Assembly (NCBI RefSeq): GCF_009389715.1
Contig: NC_052393.1
Span: 4,526,001 to 4,590,000 of the forward strand
Origin: Phoenix dactylifera
Taxonomy: Eukaryota > Streptophyta > Magnoliopsida > Arecales > Arecaceae
Length of the DNA stretch: 64,000 bases
Direction of reading: 5' to 3'
Part shown: one piece after another, positions 22,001 through 36,100 of the stretch
Numbering within the stretch: position 1 is the stretch's first letter
How the letters are laid out: every line of letters begins with the position of its first letter
The notes under the pieces: model-generated
Seen by the model: only the letters and a program-made list of their open reading frames with translations
Databases searched by the model: none
Told to the model about the DNA's origin: nothing
Position numbers and translations under genes: made by a program

Positions 22001-25000
22001 AAATCATTAGATAGAAATTAATTTCAGCATTTAAGTTGTCCTTGCCATCTGATCATATGTCAGACTGCATCAAAAATTGGTACCTGAGAATCAACAACTC
22101 TTAACATGGAAATCATAAATCCAATTTGTACGCCATGAAAACCAAGACAGACCACAGTAAGCACATCCAATGCTAGGAAGAATGTCCTGATCCCACTAAT
22201 GATGCAATTGATGACCTCATAAGTGAGATAAAAATAAGAAACCCTGGAAAATTTTTGAATGAGAATAAGCATTTTAATACTACTACAGATACAAATAAAT
22301 TGGCTTAATTACCAATTAAAACATTTAGCTTGTATCAATCGTTATTGGTTTAATACCAATAGTGGCGGTCGTTTCAGTATGTCAAAGATGTACATGTATC
22401 CAAAATTCAGAATGAGTTTATAGTATATTTCCCGCGCATCTGCGATATTTCAGAAAATGTAAGCTGAAAGATATACCTATATGCTGCATTACATTCTGGG
22501 ATATACAGCAATAATTAGAAGCAAATATAAAGCAGTTCAATGAATTATGGAATCTTGAAACAACTATAAATGCATACATGAGTTCTACTTGAATCCTCAT
22601 CAAACATAGATGTTCAAGGTTCACGAAAACCCCCATAAAACTTAAGAATTGAGGATCGATCAGATTTGACCTCTCAATTCTTGGGAATGGCCCCCTGCTG
22701 ATTCATGAAATCTGGAGCAACAATATGCTGATTTTCATATTATAAATCCATTGTGTGCTGATGATGAGATGCTTAGGCAGCAAAAAAAGGTTTCAAGGCT
22801 TATGGGCAGCAACATAGGGAACAAGAAAGGAGATGGCAGCAAGCTAAAAAATTTCGAAATATGAGATGCAACTACTTATCCAATCCATGGTGATTCTCTC
22901 CAGAAGCAACAGATTATTCAGGTTCACGTGACAATTTTTCAAGGGCTATCAAGAAGTAAAATTGGGTACTGGAATTTTTTGGCAAGATAAATTCATAGCT
23001 CTTATCAGATCGGATAGAAAGATATGTAGGATCTTTTTTGATTGGCATCAGCTTTCCAAAGCAGAAATTTAGTTTGCTTCTGCGAAGTTGAACCGTTTAT
23101 GTGTGGTGGATATGGCAGCATGGGCATGATCCAACAGTTGGGATATGAAATATAAAAGGAAATGAAAATGCTGAAAAGGAGGTACCAGCCAAAGGATTAT
23201 GAACAAAACTAGTTAAAAGTCATGGGTTGCAACAATGCGAAGATTACGAAAAAATACATGAGGAAAAAAATGTACGAGTCAGCTTACGAGTCATACAAGT
23301 CAGCTTGAACACCCTTTCTTAGTGCTGATTCTGGCACCTTATGAATAGCGGTACAGGTGATGGGTGGCCCTTACAATGACCAATGAATACAGTAGCCCAG
23401 AGAACATAGGTCCGAGGTGATAGATCTAAGGACAAACAAATGCGAGTTCCATTGTCCCCTCATGCATGATCGCACATAAGCCTCATAGTCATTATCTACC
23501 TATCATACATGTATGCATAATGAGCAGTCTTCAAGTTCGATGAGTCAGAAGAACTAGTCAAGGGAGAGAGAGTCAATTAATCTCAGACAAGGATTGGAAT
23601 CAATCAAAGCCATCTAAAGCAGGTGTTCGCTCCTCCAAATCATGTTTCTAAGCAAGGTTTTGATTTGCTCTATCAGTTTCTTCTTACTCATGCATGTTCT
23701 CCTTAAGATCTAACCTATTCATGCTCCTTATTTAAATACACAATGTTGCATTCCTGATTCATCTCCTATACTTGGTATTAAGGTACGCTATACTATACCG
23801 AACCAACACAATAACAGGATGGCACCAGCATGGGGTCTGATATCAAAACAACGTATCTTGCTTGGCATGTACACTCGCGCGCGCGCGCACATATATATCC
23901 ATATATCACTCTAATATCAAGAGATTAGCTATGCAGGAAAGCTTGAAAAGAAATCCAGTCTCATAAACAGACATATATACTAAAATCTACAAAAAGCAAG
24001 CATCTAATAATAATACAGCATTACTACTGAAGTCAAAAGAAACTAATGCATGTACATATGATAGAGCAGAAGAGAAAGTGTCCCAAGATAACTAACTCTG
24101 TTGAAACCAGCAATCAAGGATATAGGAACCCAGCCCTGCTCGTCCATGTTCTGTCGCAAGTAAATATCCTTGCACAAATTTTCAGTACTGCATGGAAAAA
24201 GAAAAATGAAAAAGAAATAGTAGCTTAACAAATCCTTCCTTAGTTGCTAGAAAGATTACATATACGGACTGGAGTCTCACCTGAAGTAGTAGTTTATCTG
24301 TTTCAGCAACATAGCACGCTGAGGCTCTATCGCTGGGAAAAACATTGCAGGGGGTGCTGCTGGATGAGCAACAAAAGGCAAACCCCTGAGAGTCTCAGGA
24401 GGTGGGGGTGCCGCCGTGACATAATACATAGGAGGAATATCTAACAAGGAGACCACCACCGCATGGATAACAAGTGAATATCAACACCACGTGGGAGGAT
24501 ATACCATGAAGCAACCGTAGAGAATGCATAAAACTCACCAGAATAGCCCATAGGATTCACAAAAGGTCGGACTTGAGGAGGCGGGCCAATGAACGGCGGT
24601 GGTGCTACCGGCGGAGGCGGTCTTGGGTACGGTCGAACACCCCGCTGCTGGTGCTGCTGCACGTTGGCATCCCTGCTGCTAAAACCCCGATGACTCCACT
24701 CATAGTTCCCACGCTCCTGATCCCGTCGGCTCCCAAAACTGCCATGGTGGGACGCACCACCGCCACCCCTCCGGTTGCCACCGTAACCCCGGTGGTGATC
24801 ATTTCTGCCATGTTGCTGAGGTGCAAAACCACCGCCTCCGGTGCCATGCTCCCAGTTGCTGTTGCTGCTGTTTCTGTTGGGGAGGTCTCTGGGAGATGGT
24901 TCTGGGGTAGTCTGTTTGGCTGGGGTGATCTGAGTCCCCACGGCCGAAGCCGGTGGCAGCGATTGCAATGCCGGTATACCATTGGCCGGCGTAGCGCTGC

Positions 25001-25767
25001 TACTGCCGCCGCCGCTGCCACGCTTGTTGGGTTTCTGGCGGGCAGGAGGAACCACAAGGTCTGGGGTTGAATCCAGGTTTTTATTGTTCGAATTCGGCTT
25101 CGGAGAAGGAGTTGATATCACAGGCCCCTAATTCCAAAAGATTATATATATGCACAAACCAACATATGGAATTAAAAGAACAGCATGCATGGCTATCGAT
25201 CTTTCTTCTTTTTTTTTTTTCCTTAGTGAAATAACATTGAAATTTGAAGAAAGCTTAAGATCTCACCGGGGGAGAAGAGATTGTTATATCAGAAGAGCCC
25301 TTCGACGTATCGGAGGACGACGATTTGGGGGAGGCCTTGGTGGACAGGGAGAGAGGGGGCCAGGACGCCCCCATGACGGGGCCGACCTCGATCCATCCGT
25401 TGGATGGCCTTTGCCAAGCAGGCTTCTTTCCTCGGGCGGCCGCGGCGGCGGAGGAGGACGCAGAGGCCGCAGCATTACCGTTGCTCCCGTGCTCGGAGGT
25501 ATCCGATGGCATCGACGACTGCGGAGAGGTCCCGGACGACGAAGCCACGTTCTCGGGTGGCACCGGAGGGGAGCGATCGGATATCTCCAGAGAGAGGATC
25601 GGGGCGACCGGAGGCGGGGAAGAAGAGGGTGGCGGAGGGGCAGCGTCGGTGGCGGCGGACTCGGGATCGCCGCGGAGGGCGTGGGACCATGGGGAGGAGG
25701 GCCCGCGGGAGGGGCGGGCGGAGCGAGGGGAGTGAGAGGCGGAGGACGGATCGGCTCCGGAGGCCAT
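19020..25767 (-). CDS. LARP1: La-related protein 1, LARP1b/c type
   Basis: Six exons with GT-AG borders join to 583 aa: 25767-25267, 25127-24539, 24440-24281, 24187-24097, 19738-19667 and 19358-19020. Residues 1-400 are low-complexity, rich in Ser, Pro, Gly, Asn and Arg with RGG-like stretches ([17 protein letters not shown]), as in LARP N-terminal regions. The La motif (about 405-485) has [31 protein letters not shown] and [12 protein letters not shown], matching the winged-helix RNA-binding fold of LARP1 proteins. No C-terminal DM15 region follows, so it belongs with plant LARP1b/c and not LARP1a. The family binds mRNA 5' ends or poly(A) and acts in cytoplasmic mRNA stability and translation. 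The start gives MASGADPS after a GA/CT-rich leader. Intron 4 is very long. Exon joins keep the La motif continuous, so I am confident of the structure. Confidence 0.93.
19739..24096 (-). other. LARP1-like intron 4 (4,358 bp)
   Basis: The donor is AGA before GTTAGT at 24096, and the acceptor is TTGTGCAG at 19739. The intron interrupts the La-motif coding sequence between AGFNR and VKQLTNS. Its interior is AT-rich with short unsupported frames, and an alternating GC tract runs into TA at about 23875-23900. I found no intact transposon or RNA gene in it. Confidence 0.85.
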
Positions 25768-28700
25768 GGGGCAGGCGGAGGCTAGGGTAAGGGTTCCGAT
25801 CGGGGAGCTCCGGTGAGGGGGAAGCGAGGGGGGATTAGGGTTTTCGGGTGTTTTCTCTTAGCAATCCATAGTTTCCAAAGATATAATCGAGGGATCCGAA
25901 GATCCGATCGGGAGCGCCAGCGAGCGAGCGAGAGGGAGAGTCTCTCTCGTTCTCTCTCTCACTGCGTCCGTTGCGTCTGTCCCTCGCCCCCTTTTGTTTG
26001 CTCTTTTATTTCCTGGCCGGTTTGATGAGAAAAAAAACCTAATTAAAAGTGTTCTATTTTCGCTTTCTTTCCTGATTTTTCGAAGAATTTATATTTTCCC
26101 ATACTAAAAAAAATGAAATGATATTTCTGCACTTGGCGTTGCGTTGGTTATTGATTGGATATCAATTTTTTCATCATGTAAATAATATTTCATCTAGCCA
26201 TGGAACTAAATTTACATGATCGATAATTAAAAAAACAATAATTGCCTCAAGGCAACCAAAAAAGAAAAAGAATAGAATAATTATAGCTTTCTTGTTTTTG
26301 AAAATTGCAGGGACTCTCAGAGTGCAAATGCTGAGAAGAAAAAAAAGTTGCCATTCAGTGGACTAAAATTCTATGGGTATAGCTCTGGTTTTGCCCAACA
26401 ATAAAAGAAAAATTGTAAGTTGTTCGAGTAACCCTATGCATATTTACTAATGGAGCTAATCAACAACATTCATGGTCATCAGCAAGACAATTTTAAAATT
26501 ATCATTATTATCATCATTATCATTCTATGATCTAAGACAACCACGAAGCACAACTATGACTTGAGCAATTTTTGAGTAACGGTACGTAGATTTTTATAAA
26601 TAGTTATCGAAAAACACTAATTTATAAATAGTTATAACAAGCTTAATTGACAAATGTGAAGTTTTATCTTAATGGCCAAATTTAAAGCTCATCTAATAAT
26701 GAACCGATTCTCCGAAGTTCCTTTATATTCTTGATATAAGTGTGGACAAAGATGGAAGGTGATAGAGTTTGATAGAGAAACTATTATGAGCTAAAATTAG
26801 CAAACATTGAATCAAGATATCAAAGTTAACTTCAATTGCATCACTTGCATTTATTAGATAGCATTTCCTCTGTATATTCAAGCTCAATAGCCCCTCTCTG
26901 ATATAATCATATTTAGCCCTTAATATGCAAGGTTGCTAATTTTTGCCCATACATCGACCTATCCTACTCAGCTAATAAAGGGTTACTTCTTGGAACTAAT
27001 ATTTTCCTCCATGATTTCTTATAGTTACTCTCATCTGGTACATACATCATTTGATGGATATTGATTGATCATGTTTGTTATTTTCTTCTATTCATCATTC
27101 AACGATATCATAATAAAGAAAATAAAGGTTGAATATATATACAAATGGTAGAAGCTAGAAAGGTTGTAGCAAAAGAGAGTAACGGAACAAAACTTGTAAG
27201 CAATTCTATTGCATAATTGTATTAACTAAATCAGTCAACAAAAATTATAGCTATTTTGAGCAATCCGATCCTCCATTAATTGCAAGTACATTATTGATGT
27301 TTCATCAAACTTTAGAATATTGGTACTTATTGGACTGTGATATCTCCTCAATGCTAATATAATAGAATAAAGTTGAAATACCATGTGTTGATATGATATA
27401 GTTACAAGAATATAATAGTATCGATACTTTACGATATAATCCAATACAGACCAATACATGGCACTAAAATCCTTAAGCTTTATTTTTTCATCATCATTCA
27501 TCCGGATATTCATCCATCAAACATATTTCCTTAACTCCAAGAAACTAATGGAATATATTTTCTTGACACAGTATCAAGCAAATTTCAATTGTGCAAGCAT
27601 ATCCGTTGTTGACTTCACAACCAAGATACTACCTGTGCTTAAAGCTCATGATATAATAGCAAACCTTGAAGGTTCTGCTTGTAATCGAAGTAATATATCC
27701 AAAAATGATAGAATTCGATAGAGGGAAGAGTAATTGACTTTGAGTTGTCAAGAAGTCGAACTAAAACATGAGGCATGCCCATCACATTTGTGAGAGGGTT
27801 CGAGTAAGGTCTTTTGTGCGAAAGAACTTCATCATTGTGTGACCATATGATTGGTGCTTTTTTTTTTTTCGAGGAATCGGCAAATAAAAAGTTCCAGAAT
27901 GCACCAGACTAATTGGTGCATCTTCATTTGACAAAGTGGACCCTTGAGCGCCTCTTCTCTGCCACTAGCTCTTCCTCGTCAACGCTAGGCCTTCCCCCTC
28001 CTTCATCGTCACCGTCGCAAAGGACCGCAATAGAACTGGACCCCTCGAGCGCTTGTTCTCCGCCACCCACCCCCCACCGCGGCTTCAGCCTCCAGCTTCC
28101 AGCTCGTGTACGTCTATGCTAACCTCCTCTGTCAACGTCACTCTCGCCAACCCTAGATCACAGGAAGACCATGGTGAGAGTTGTGGGAAAGGCCTTAGCG
28201 CTTCCCAAATTACCTGCGATGAAGGATGAGCACGGGGGAGGGAGGGGGTGTTCCGGCCATATGGGTAAGGTCAGCGGGGTAGAAGGAAGCGTGAACCTCA
28301 AAGCACTCGGGGGATTTAGCGGTCATGCTTGTGCGGAAGTCAACTGTCGTCTCTCGCATGAAAGCCCTAAATCTCCTGCCTATGTGGAGAGCGACCCTCG
28401 AACAGTGCTTCTTCATTTTTGACACATCATTTTGGAGAAATTTTATGGAAGAATCTAGCGTCTCTCTCTTTCTTTCCTCGCCAACTTTTTTTTAATAATT
28501 TTATTGGCTACACTTTGGTATGAGCCGCCATTATATATATATATATATAAGAAAGCCAAGACTCAAGGAAACAACGGAGAAACACAACTATACTTGTACT
28601 ATTTGATCTCACCTGTTACACTGCAAGCTTCCGAAGGATGAGGGACACTATATATGTTTTGATACCACATAATTATGTTGGGATACATGAAGCAAGCTGA

Positions 28701-28961
28701 CTTTGATTGGCACGCTTCCTTCTTTGGAGCATTTTTAGAGTTAGCGTTGGTATAAATTTGATGGATTGCAACATTATGTTGATGCATTGATGTACATACA
28801 TATCAAGGATACTAATTAAAGCAACTCGATCATCTGAATTGTTACATTTTTGTAATTTTTAATCAATCATCAGCTCTATTTGATAGTTAATAGTAGAGAG
28901 ACATTAATAAAATGATCCATTTTTGCAGCATAGGCCTTATATCTCTGGGGCACATGGTTCA
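25768..28961. other. LARP1-like upstream region and intergenic sequence
   Basis: The first 250 bp are GC-rich with GA/CT tracts and probably hold the 5' UTR and core promoter. Beyond about 26030 the sequence is AT-rich. At about 27575-27690 the plus strand reads KILPVLKAHDIIANLEGS, which resembles the start of Copia-type gag, but no element borders are visible. Two GC-richer blocks (27950-28160 and 28170-28420) have no recognised product. Confidence 0.45.
27560..27690 (+). mobile_element. Possible Copia gag fragment
   Basis: The string ILPVLKAHDIIANLEGS fits the conserved phrase near the N-terminus of Copia/UBN2 gag proteins (W-x-x-Q-ILPVL-x-x-HDL-x-G-x-x-DGS). The preceding residues fit less well and no LTR or zinc knuckle is nearby. 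Confidence 0.35.
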
Positions 28962-30199
28962 CAGGGCCGGCCCAAGTCTTGGGTGATGGAGGCAGTCCCT
29001 AAGGCCTCGGCTAAAAGGAATGCCTCTGCGCTCTGGAAGACTGCCAGTGGGATCATCGAAGCAGAGTTGCCAAAGTTGGAACTCGGAATTTTCGTCCACT
29101 CTCCGCAGCCGAGATGGGGATGGCCTATGAGGGATGAAGGAAAAGAGAATGGTGAAACAGAGTGGGAAGGGATTTTTTATAGACTTTTTAAGGGATGGAA
29201 GAAAAGAAATGGTGAAACAGAGTGGGTGAGGAACTTTTTTTAGGGACATTTTTTAACGCTTGATGAAAAGAGAATGGTGAAATAGAGTAGGGAGAGATTG
29301 TTTTAATGATAAAAGAAACAAGAACTATGAAATAGTGTGGGGACGGATTCTTTTTAGGGATGGAAGCAAGGGAATAGTGAAACAGAGCAGAAAGGGTTCT
29401 TTTTTTGGGATTTTTTTCTGGGAAGGAGATAGCAGAAACATGAAACAGGGCAATTAGTGCATGCAGGGTTGGGTGGGGAATGTCAAGAAGGGTATACTTG
29501 GGATTTTAGATTGATCAATTAGGAAAATCTTAGCGACTGGCAATCAAAAATCCAATCAACGGAGGCTTTCCACCATCGCGGAGTCCACCGAAGGATTGGC
29601 AATTAACAATTAAATAGCTGTTTTTATTTTCTTGGGCCTCTGAGGCTTTCCATGAGAGAGAGAGAGTGGCATCCTTGATTGTTATTATTTATCACTAACA
29701 TTTTACCATGCAGACATGCTTCCCTTTCATGCTTATTTTTAAAAAAATTGACAGTAGCTTTTCATATTTAGGATCCCTATTAAAATTAACATTAGCTCCG
29801 CCACCACTTTTCGCCATTGAGTTCGGCACCGCTTGTCAGGACTTGAGTTCGTCATTGAGTCTGGCGCCGCTTCTGTTGACATTTCGGGTTTTATAGTGAT
29901 TGTCTTTAACTGTTTTGTTTGATAATATTATTTTTAAATTCAAATGTCTAATAGAAAATTTGAATGTGGGTATGAAAAAATCAAAAAACAAATACATAGA
30001 AAAACTCATTCAACCTTAAAAAGAAGCTCTAAATAGTTCTATTGTCACAAATAAACTCATTGCATCTCAAAAAAATAGACGAATTATTTTTAAATAATTT
30101 TTTAAAATATTTTACACTTATTAAAAAAATATTATTTTTTTAAAAAATGTCTCTTTTAGTGAGTTCGCCTTAAGCTTCTAAATGTATTGGGCCGCCCTT
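28962..30199. mobile_element. Non-autonomous hAT-like element
   Basis: The left end CAGGGCCGGCCCAA (28962) is matched in inverse by TTGGGCCGCCCTT at the right end (30187-30199). The octamers CACATGGT (28951-28958) and CACATGAT (30200-30207) lie outside and fit an 8 bp hAT target duplication with one mismatch, although three bases (TCA) separate the left octamer from the inverted repeat. The right end also shares GTGAGTTCGCCTTAAGC with the small element at 62102-62336. No transposase frame is present. The left part holds a degenerate tandem repeat. Confidence 0.65.
29138..29420 (+). repeat. Degenerate tandem repeat inside the hAT-like element
   Basis: The phrase AGAGAATGGTGAAACAGAGTGGG and close variants (avoiding exact identity) recur about five times at spacings of roughly 55-70 bp, each followed by a T-rich segment. 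Confidence 0.7.
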
Positions 30200-33100
30200 C
30201 ACATGATACCTATCATCTTTTTTTATTAATGTGATAATATATTAATTGTATGCATATAGAGAGCTAAGTATTTGCTGCAAAAATGATTGCACGGAAACCC
30301 CATAAAATTTTTCTTACTTTTATAAAATATCATATTTGAACATGGGATGAGTGAGCTTGACTCAAACTGGTTGCCAACAAATCTCAACCAAGTTAACAAG
30401 ATTGAATTGCTAACTGCCAGCTTATAATATGTTTTTTTTAGGACATAAAACTTTTATGAGCAAGTCAAAGATTGCTTGGATGGTCAAACTTTCAGAATAT
30501 GCAGCGTCTTTTACTTCAAAGGATTATTCAATGAGTCGTGCCATGCGCCTCCCGTAAAATATATATAAAAGTTCCTCTTGCCAAGTGGTAAGGGGAGGAT
30601 TTGTTGCCAAACATGGTGGTCAGTTCCTGTGTGAGTTGCCAACTCGATGATCGTGAGCTCTCTGGACTTTTCAGATTGTTGTTTCTGGTACCATTTTTCT
30701 CTCTCAGCATTTTTACCAAATTAAGAGTTTAAATCCATTCAAATTTAATCACAAACACTACGATCGGCTTATAGTCAGCTTTATTGGACGTATGTCTTTT
30801 AGACTTTTAGTTCATATAGACTATGGGTCAGATTCGGTACTATATGTCCAATTCTCTCTATTTTTTCAGTACAAAGAATAGGAGGGGAGAAGAAGGGGCA
30901 GAACCCCACCTGCATAGTAGCCTCTACTAGGCCTCCTTTTCATCATAAAATGTTCGATGCGGGCTGCAAGTTTTCACATGCCTTCCCCAACTCGTGGGAA
31001 ACCCTACTAGGCCATCTACGTGTGAGTACGTCACTCCAGTGCCACCTCAGTACTGATGAAAGAAAAATATATCTATACAGAGCCATCCGGACGTGGGGCA
31101 TGCAGTCTTCCGATTTAACCGGCACCTGCGTTTTTCAAACCCAGACAACTCAGTTCTTTCTGCGACACTATGCTGGGCATAGAATTGGTTAATGGATAAG
31201 ATATATAGGTGGGTTCCATGATCCAAAAAGATGGATTTCGAGGATGCCTAGCTGGAGCCCAACCCAGAGTTATTTGTCGAGTTCCAACCCATTATTGGAT
31301 GACGCCGGTGGCTTCTTGACCCGATGTAGCGAACGCTCTGTAAAGCCAGAACTCCACTCGCGTTCTTTCATCCCTTCCCTCGCTCACTTTTCTGCGAGAT
31401 ATCGAGAACCCATCTTCTCGTTCTATTTTTTGTAAGCTCGCCGCTGCTGTTCTGCTATCCATTTGTTTCTTGGGAGTAAAAAATAAGATGGTTGCTTGAT
31501 AACTTTTCTTTGGGGATTACAATGGATTTATATACTCCATTTCTGTTTAATTCTGCTTAGTTTTATAGCCTATCATCATAAATTTGTCCTAGATATAGTG
31601 TCAACAATGCATGCCTTCCACATGTTTGTCAAAATGACTCGCTAATTCTAAACATTGCTAAGTAGCTTGGTGATATAATTTCTTGGTGATATTCATCTTT
31701 CTTGCGACAATATCCTCTTCTGCTATTATTTTCTGAAGTCAGTTTTGCATTTGAAGGTACTATTCTTCCTATAATCATGAAATGACAAGCTTCTTGTTCA
31801 TTACAAATTATAATAAAGATATTAAAAGACAACGAATTTATTGTTAGTGATTGCTCTGATCTCTTTCATTGTTAAAGCATTCCAAAAACAAACAAAATGA
31901 GGGAAATCTATAGTTATGGACATGACTTTATGAAGCAGAATTTTCTACTTTCAGTTTAAACGATTAAGACTTTGCAGTAGTTTTTTATTTTAATAGTATT
32001 TATGGGATATTAGTAGTTGCCATTTGGCATTAACCTCTTGGCATGCATTTAGTTTATGAACAGAAATTTGGTGCATTTAGTTGAGAAGTACTAAGATTGT
32101 AACCCCACCCTCTCTATCTCTCTAATCTTTTCTCCTATGCTATTCCAAATAAAACGTGGCAAACGTTCAGCATGATGCAAATAGTATATCGGTATCAAAC
32201 ATGTGAAGAATTCGACATTTTGTATGTGGCACTTTTTATGAAGGCTCATAAATTTGACCCTGACTCTTCAAACCAACCTAATCTACGCTTGACCACCCTA
32301 ATCTGACCTGCCATGTTTACAGGTCAACTATGGGTCACTCAAGCCACTGATCCTTTGGTCGTAAATCTTTTAAACAAACACATTCATATATAAATGAAAT
32401 ATGAAATTATCGAATTTAAAGTTGACACTTCCCCAATTTCTTCATCTTTGCCGATACTTCTGTTTACTCTCATTTCCTCTAAACCTGCTCTCTTCGTCTC
32501 TGCCCCCAACAACAATATTCTGCCTGTTCCTATTTCGCATCGCCTTGCGCAACCGATCAGCGCTATTGATAATGTCATGATCTTGTTGTCATTTGTTATC
32601 TCATTAGTTTGTTCTTGCTCCATCATCCTGCCAGTCACCCACACTTTGTTCTTTCATCAAACTCGTCACACACCATTGCCACTCATAATTACCAGCCTTT
32701 CTGTTGCCCCTCTTGTCAGGGTCAAGATTAGAGAAGTTTGAGCTGCTGGCAAGTTGGTCAGATTCGGTTCAGGTCAAGTGGGCCTTGGTAGGTGACCTAT
32801 CTGACCCAAACCCAAACCCATCCTGATCAATTACAAGAGCCACATTTACCTCCAATACTTAAAACTTTTAGTTGTTGACAAGTATGCAGGTCTCCAATGG
32901 TCAACAAAAAAAAGAAGAAGAAGAAAATCCAGTTTCTTTTTAGACTTAAAATATTTTACCTCAAAAAATCCTGGATTAATTCAACTCTTCACATTTACAT
33001 TTTGGCAGAATGTAAATAGTAAGTTGGTGCCAAGCATGAAAGGATATGAGAAGAAGTCTTCTCATCATACGACAAGAAGAAAACGAGGAACTCTTAGACA

Positions 33101-36100
33101 ACTAAGGGATGAAGAAAATGAAAAGGGAATGAAGTAAAACAAATGAGCTGAATTTACAAATATGTGCGAACTAAACTTTAGCGGTGATTCTTTGCAAGGT
33201 TTGGACTAATACAAGGGAGCACTTGCTAGATGTGAACCATTAGTTCTAGTGATTATCCTATGACTTTATAACCTGTCTAATTTGTATCCCTATGTATGTA
33301 CTACAATATTTCTTATCACAAGTATAATCATGCTCCTTTAATAATGTTACTATGCTGGCAGACAAGGTGAATGTAGTTGCCTTGAACACATCCCAAATAA
33401 ATTTATGAACACACTATCTTTCATTGGCCATTGTTAACCCTTACCCAAATAACTGCTCCTTTATAGTCACTATCATGTTCTTCTATTTAATTTCATCCCT
33501 GGAGTAATTTGTAAGCTTGATTTGAGAAAGTAAAAGATAGGGTTGTTTCGTGTTGTTTCTGTTTTCTGTGATGCCTTAATATCTTCTTGTGTGCTTCCCA
33601 TAGGAAAGGTATCGGCACATAAATTTTCATTTCTCTTTGGGGAAGTTATATATAGGATTTAATTGCATAAGGTGATTTCTAGGCCAAAATGGTGGTAGTT
33701 CGTCCTTTGAAACTGGCTTCAGATCTGACTAGGCTAAGGATATTGGTAGTGGGGAGGCATTACTTTAGTTCCCACCCTTGGGATTCTTATGAGTTGGCTC
33801 ACTCAGAGTCAGGGGACATGTATTAGTATGTGCAATTGTATGCATGAAGGCTACCATCCCTTTAAATAACAGTAAAGGAGGAAAAATTATTGTTGGTGTA
33901 CTATTAGGCGATTGGTGGGAATATTCTTCAGTAGCCACTCCTGGCATTTCACCTTACTCAATAATATATCTGAAGTAACTTTGGTTCCTTCTGATAGAAA
34001 TCTGATGATGCCGTATGGCCTGGCTTTTATTGCAACGCTTTTTTCGATGCCTTTGAGGATGGTGCTTACTATGGACGCGATTCTTAGGCGTTAGTTCCTA
34101 GTCTTTATTGCACTATATATCTAGCATCAATATTTGTTATATATTATTGATGAAAGACCTGAAGAACTTTATAAATACATATAGAAACCATTGGTAACCA
34201 TAAGTCACTTAATAGAAGGCATCTTCTAGCTTCTCAATAGCAGCAGCATCATTTACTTTCTGCACCATATTCCACAAACTTGTACCGAACTCTTGGTAAG
34301 ATGACATGATACTCTTACAACTAGTCCACAATGGGAGGTAGTGCGAAGAGACCTGTCATATTTAGTCAATCTCTGTTGACTTATCTTTATTTATGTTCTT
34401 ACAGCTGAAACTTGCTCAGCTCCCGATGACATCCTATTATGCTGCCCCAAGTAGACGACGCTGCATTATCACAGGTCACTTGCTATGTGGAAACAACCTG
34501 TTCATCTCAAAATCTTAGTGGTAAGCTTAGATGATTATACCTTCAAAAATGAAGAAAGAAAAAAGAAAAGAAAAAAAATCATGCTGCTTCCAATGTAAGT
34601 GGTTTTCATGCAGGGAGAGAGATCTTGGAAGGAATGAAAGCGATATAATTCCATGTTGGCCCTTGGACATGCAAACATATGCAGGTATGACCATTATCTC
34701 AGTCATTGTTTGAGGCCCTAAGCTTGGTAGGCCGGGCCTCAACCCATACTTAGTTCAGATTATATAGGTATGGTATGTTAATCTATGAGCATATCTAGCC
34801 ATCTTGGGCATTTGCTTTGGGCTAAAAGTCTGATAAAATAGATAAACTACCATATGGAACTGGGAAAAAAATGAAAAACAGAGCATAAAATGAAAAAAAA
34901 AAATTAATTTTATAAAGATCGGAAAGAAGTTACAATGACCTATATGAAAATTCGATGTAGTAATTCTGCAAAGCTCAATAAGCATTTGAAATACCAGCCT
35001 TCCAAACAATTCGAAGGTTTCCTACTCTTAACAGACAAAGCCTTGAACAAAGTTTATTGAAAAAAGAATGCATGCTTTCTTTGGGCTTGGAGGCAATTCC
35101 TAGTGGAGAAATGCTACCCCCGACTCATAGACATTTGCTAGACATAATGTTTTGATGCATAATATCAATGCAGCAGGATGTCTTGACACGTGAATTTTGG
35201 TTAGAGCATGAAGGATAAAAATTCTAGTGGGCTAGCGAGACATCAATTCGACCGGTTGTTGGAATGCCCATATTAGTGCTAAAGATACAGGGAAACTGGT
35301 CCAAGAGTTCTCATTTCAGTTTTAGAATTTACATAGAATTGTCAAAGAAAAAATCTGAATAGAACTTGTCGAGCGATGGATTGTATCTAAGTTCACCACC
35401 TAGATTCATAGTCTTTACTGATGGGGTTTATGTTAGATTCATAACCTGCTAGATTCTTTCATGCCAGAGTGTTTGAACACTTGAGTTCATGTAGAGATGA
35501 ATTATCTCCAGAACAACAGAGATACCTCAGTTGCCATCACAAACTAAAGCATATCAGAGAACAATTTGGCAAGGACTAGACAAGGTTTACATAATGATAT
35601 ATTTCCCCATGTAACCAGGAACATGATAACTAATTATTTGTTATTGTAACTAAATTTAACTTTTGTTACTTTCCCAATTCAGCTTTAGATTGGGTGTATT
35701 AGATTATTTGAATTTCATCAATATGAAATGAGTGTACTTACATGATGAATTCATTTAGCACAATCATTAAAAACTAATTTGCATCAGTTGCCAACCGCGG
35801 CACACAACTGATGATTCAACAGCCGATGACCGAATAGATGGTCATGATTTCAACTATAGGGCTGATCAAAACAGCAAATTGGGGTACATGGGCCTTTGAA
35901 AACCTGTCTCGATACCCGATGAGATGGATGGTAAATTGGTTATGATTTTAGTCTTTCTTTCTCAAATGCTATAACACCTTGATAAGATATTCGGATGAGT
36001 AACCCTAGAATCTAAGAAATAGTAACCGTTCCTGCTCTAATTCATTCAAATTCGAATATTGTTAGACTATTTTCGGCACATTAGCACGGCCATGGAAGCT

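Noticed and set aside
25255..25785. Plus-strand frames of up to 211 codons opposite LARP1 exon 1
   Set aside because: They are shadows of the GC-rich LARP1 exon, Arg/Gly-rich with no family features.
30571..30720. tRNA-derived SINE suggested by CCAAGTGGTAAGG
   Set aside because: No clear B box, tail or target duplication was found; kept only as a note in the intergenic entry.
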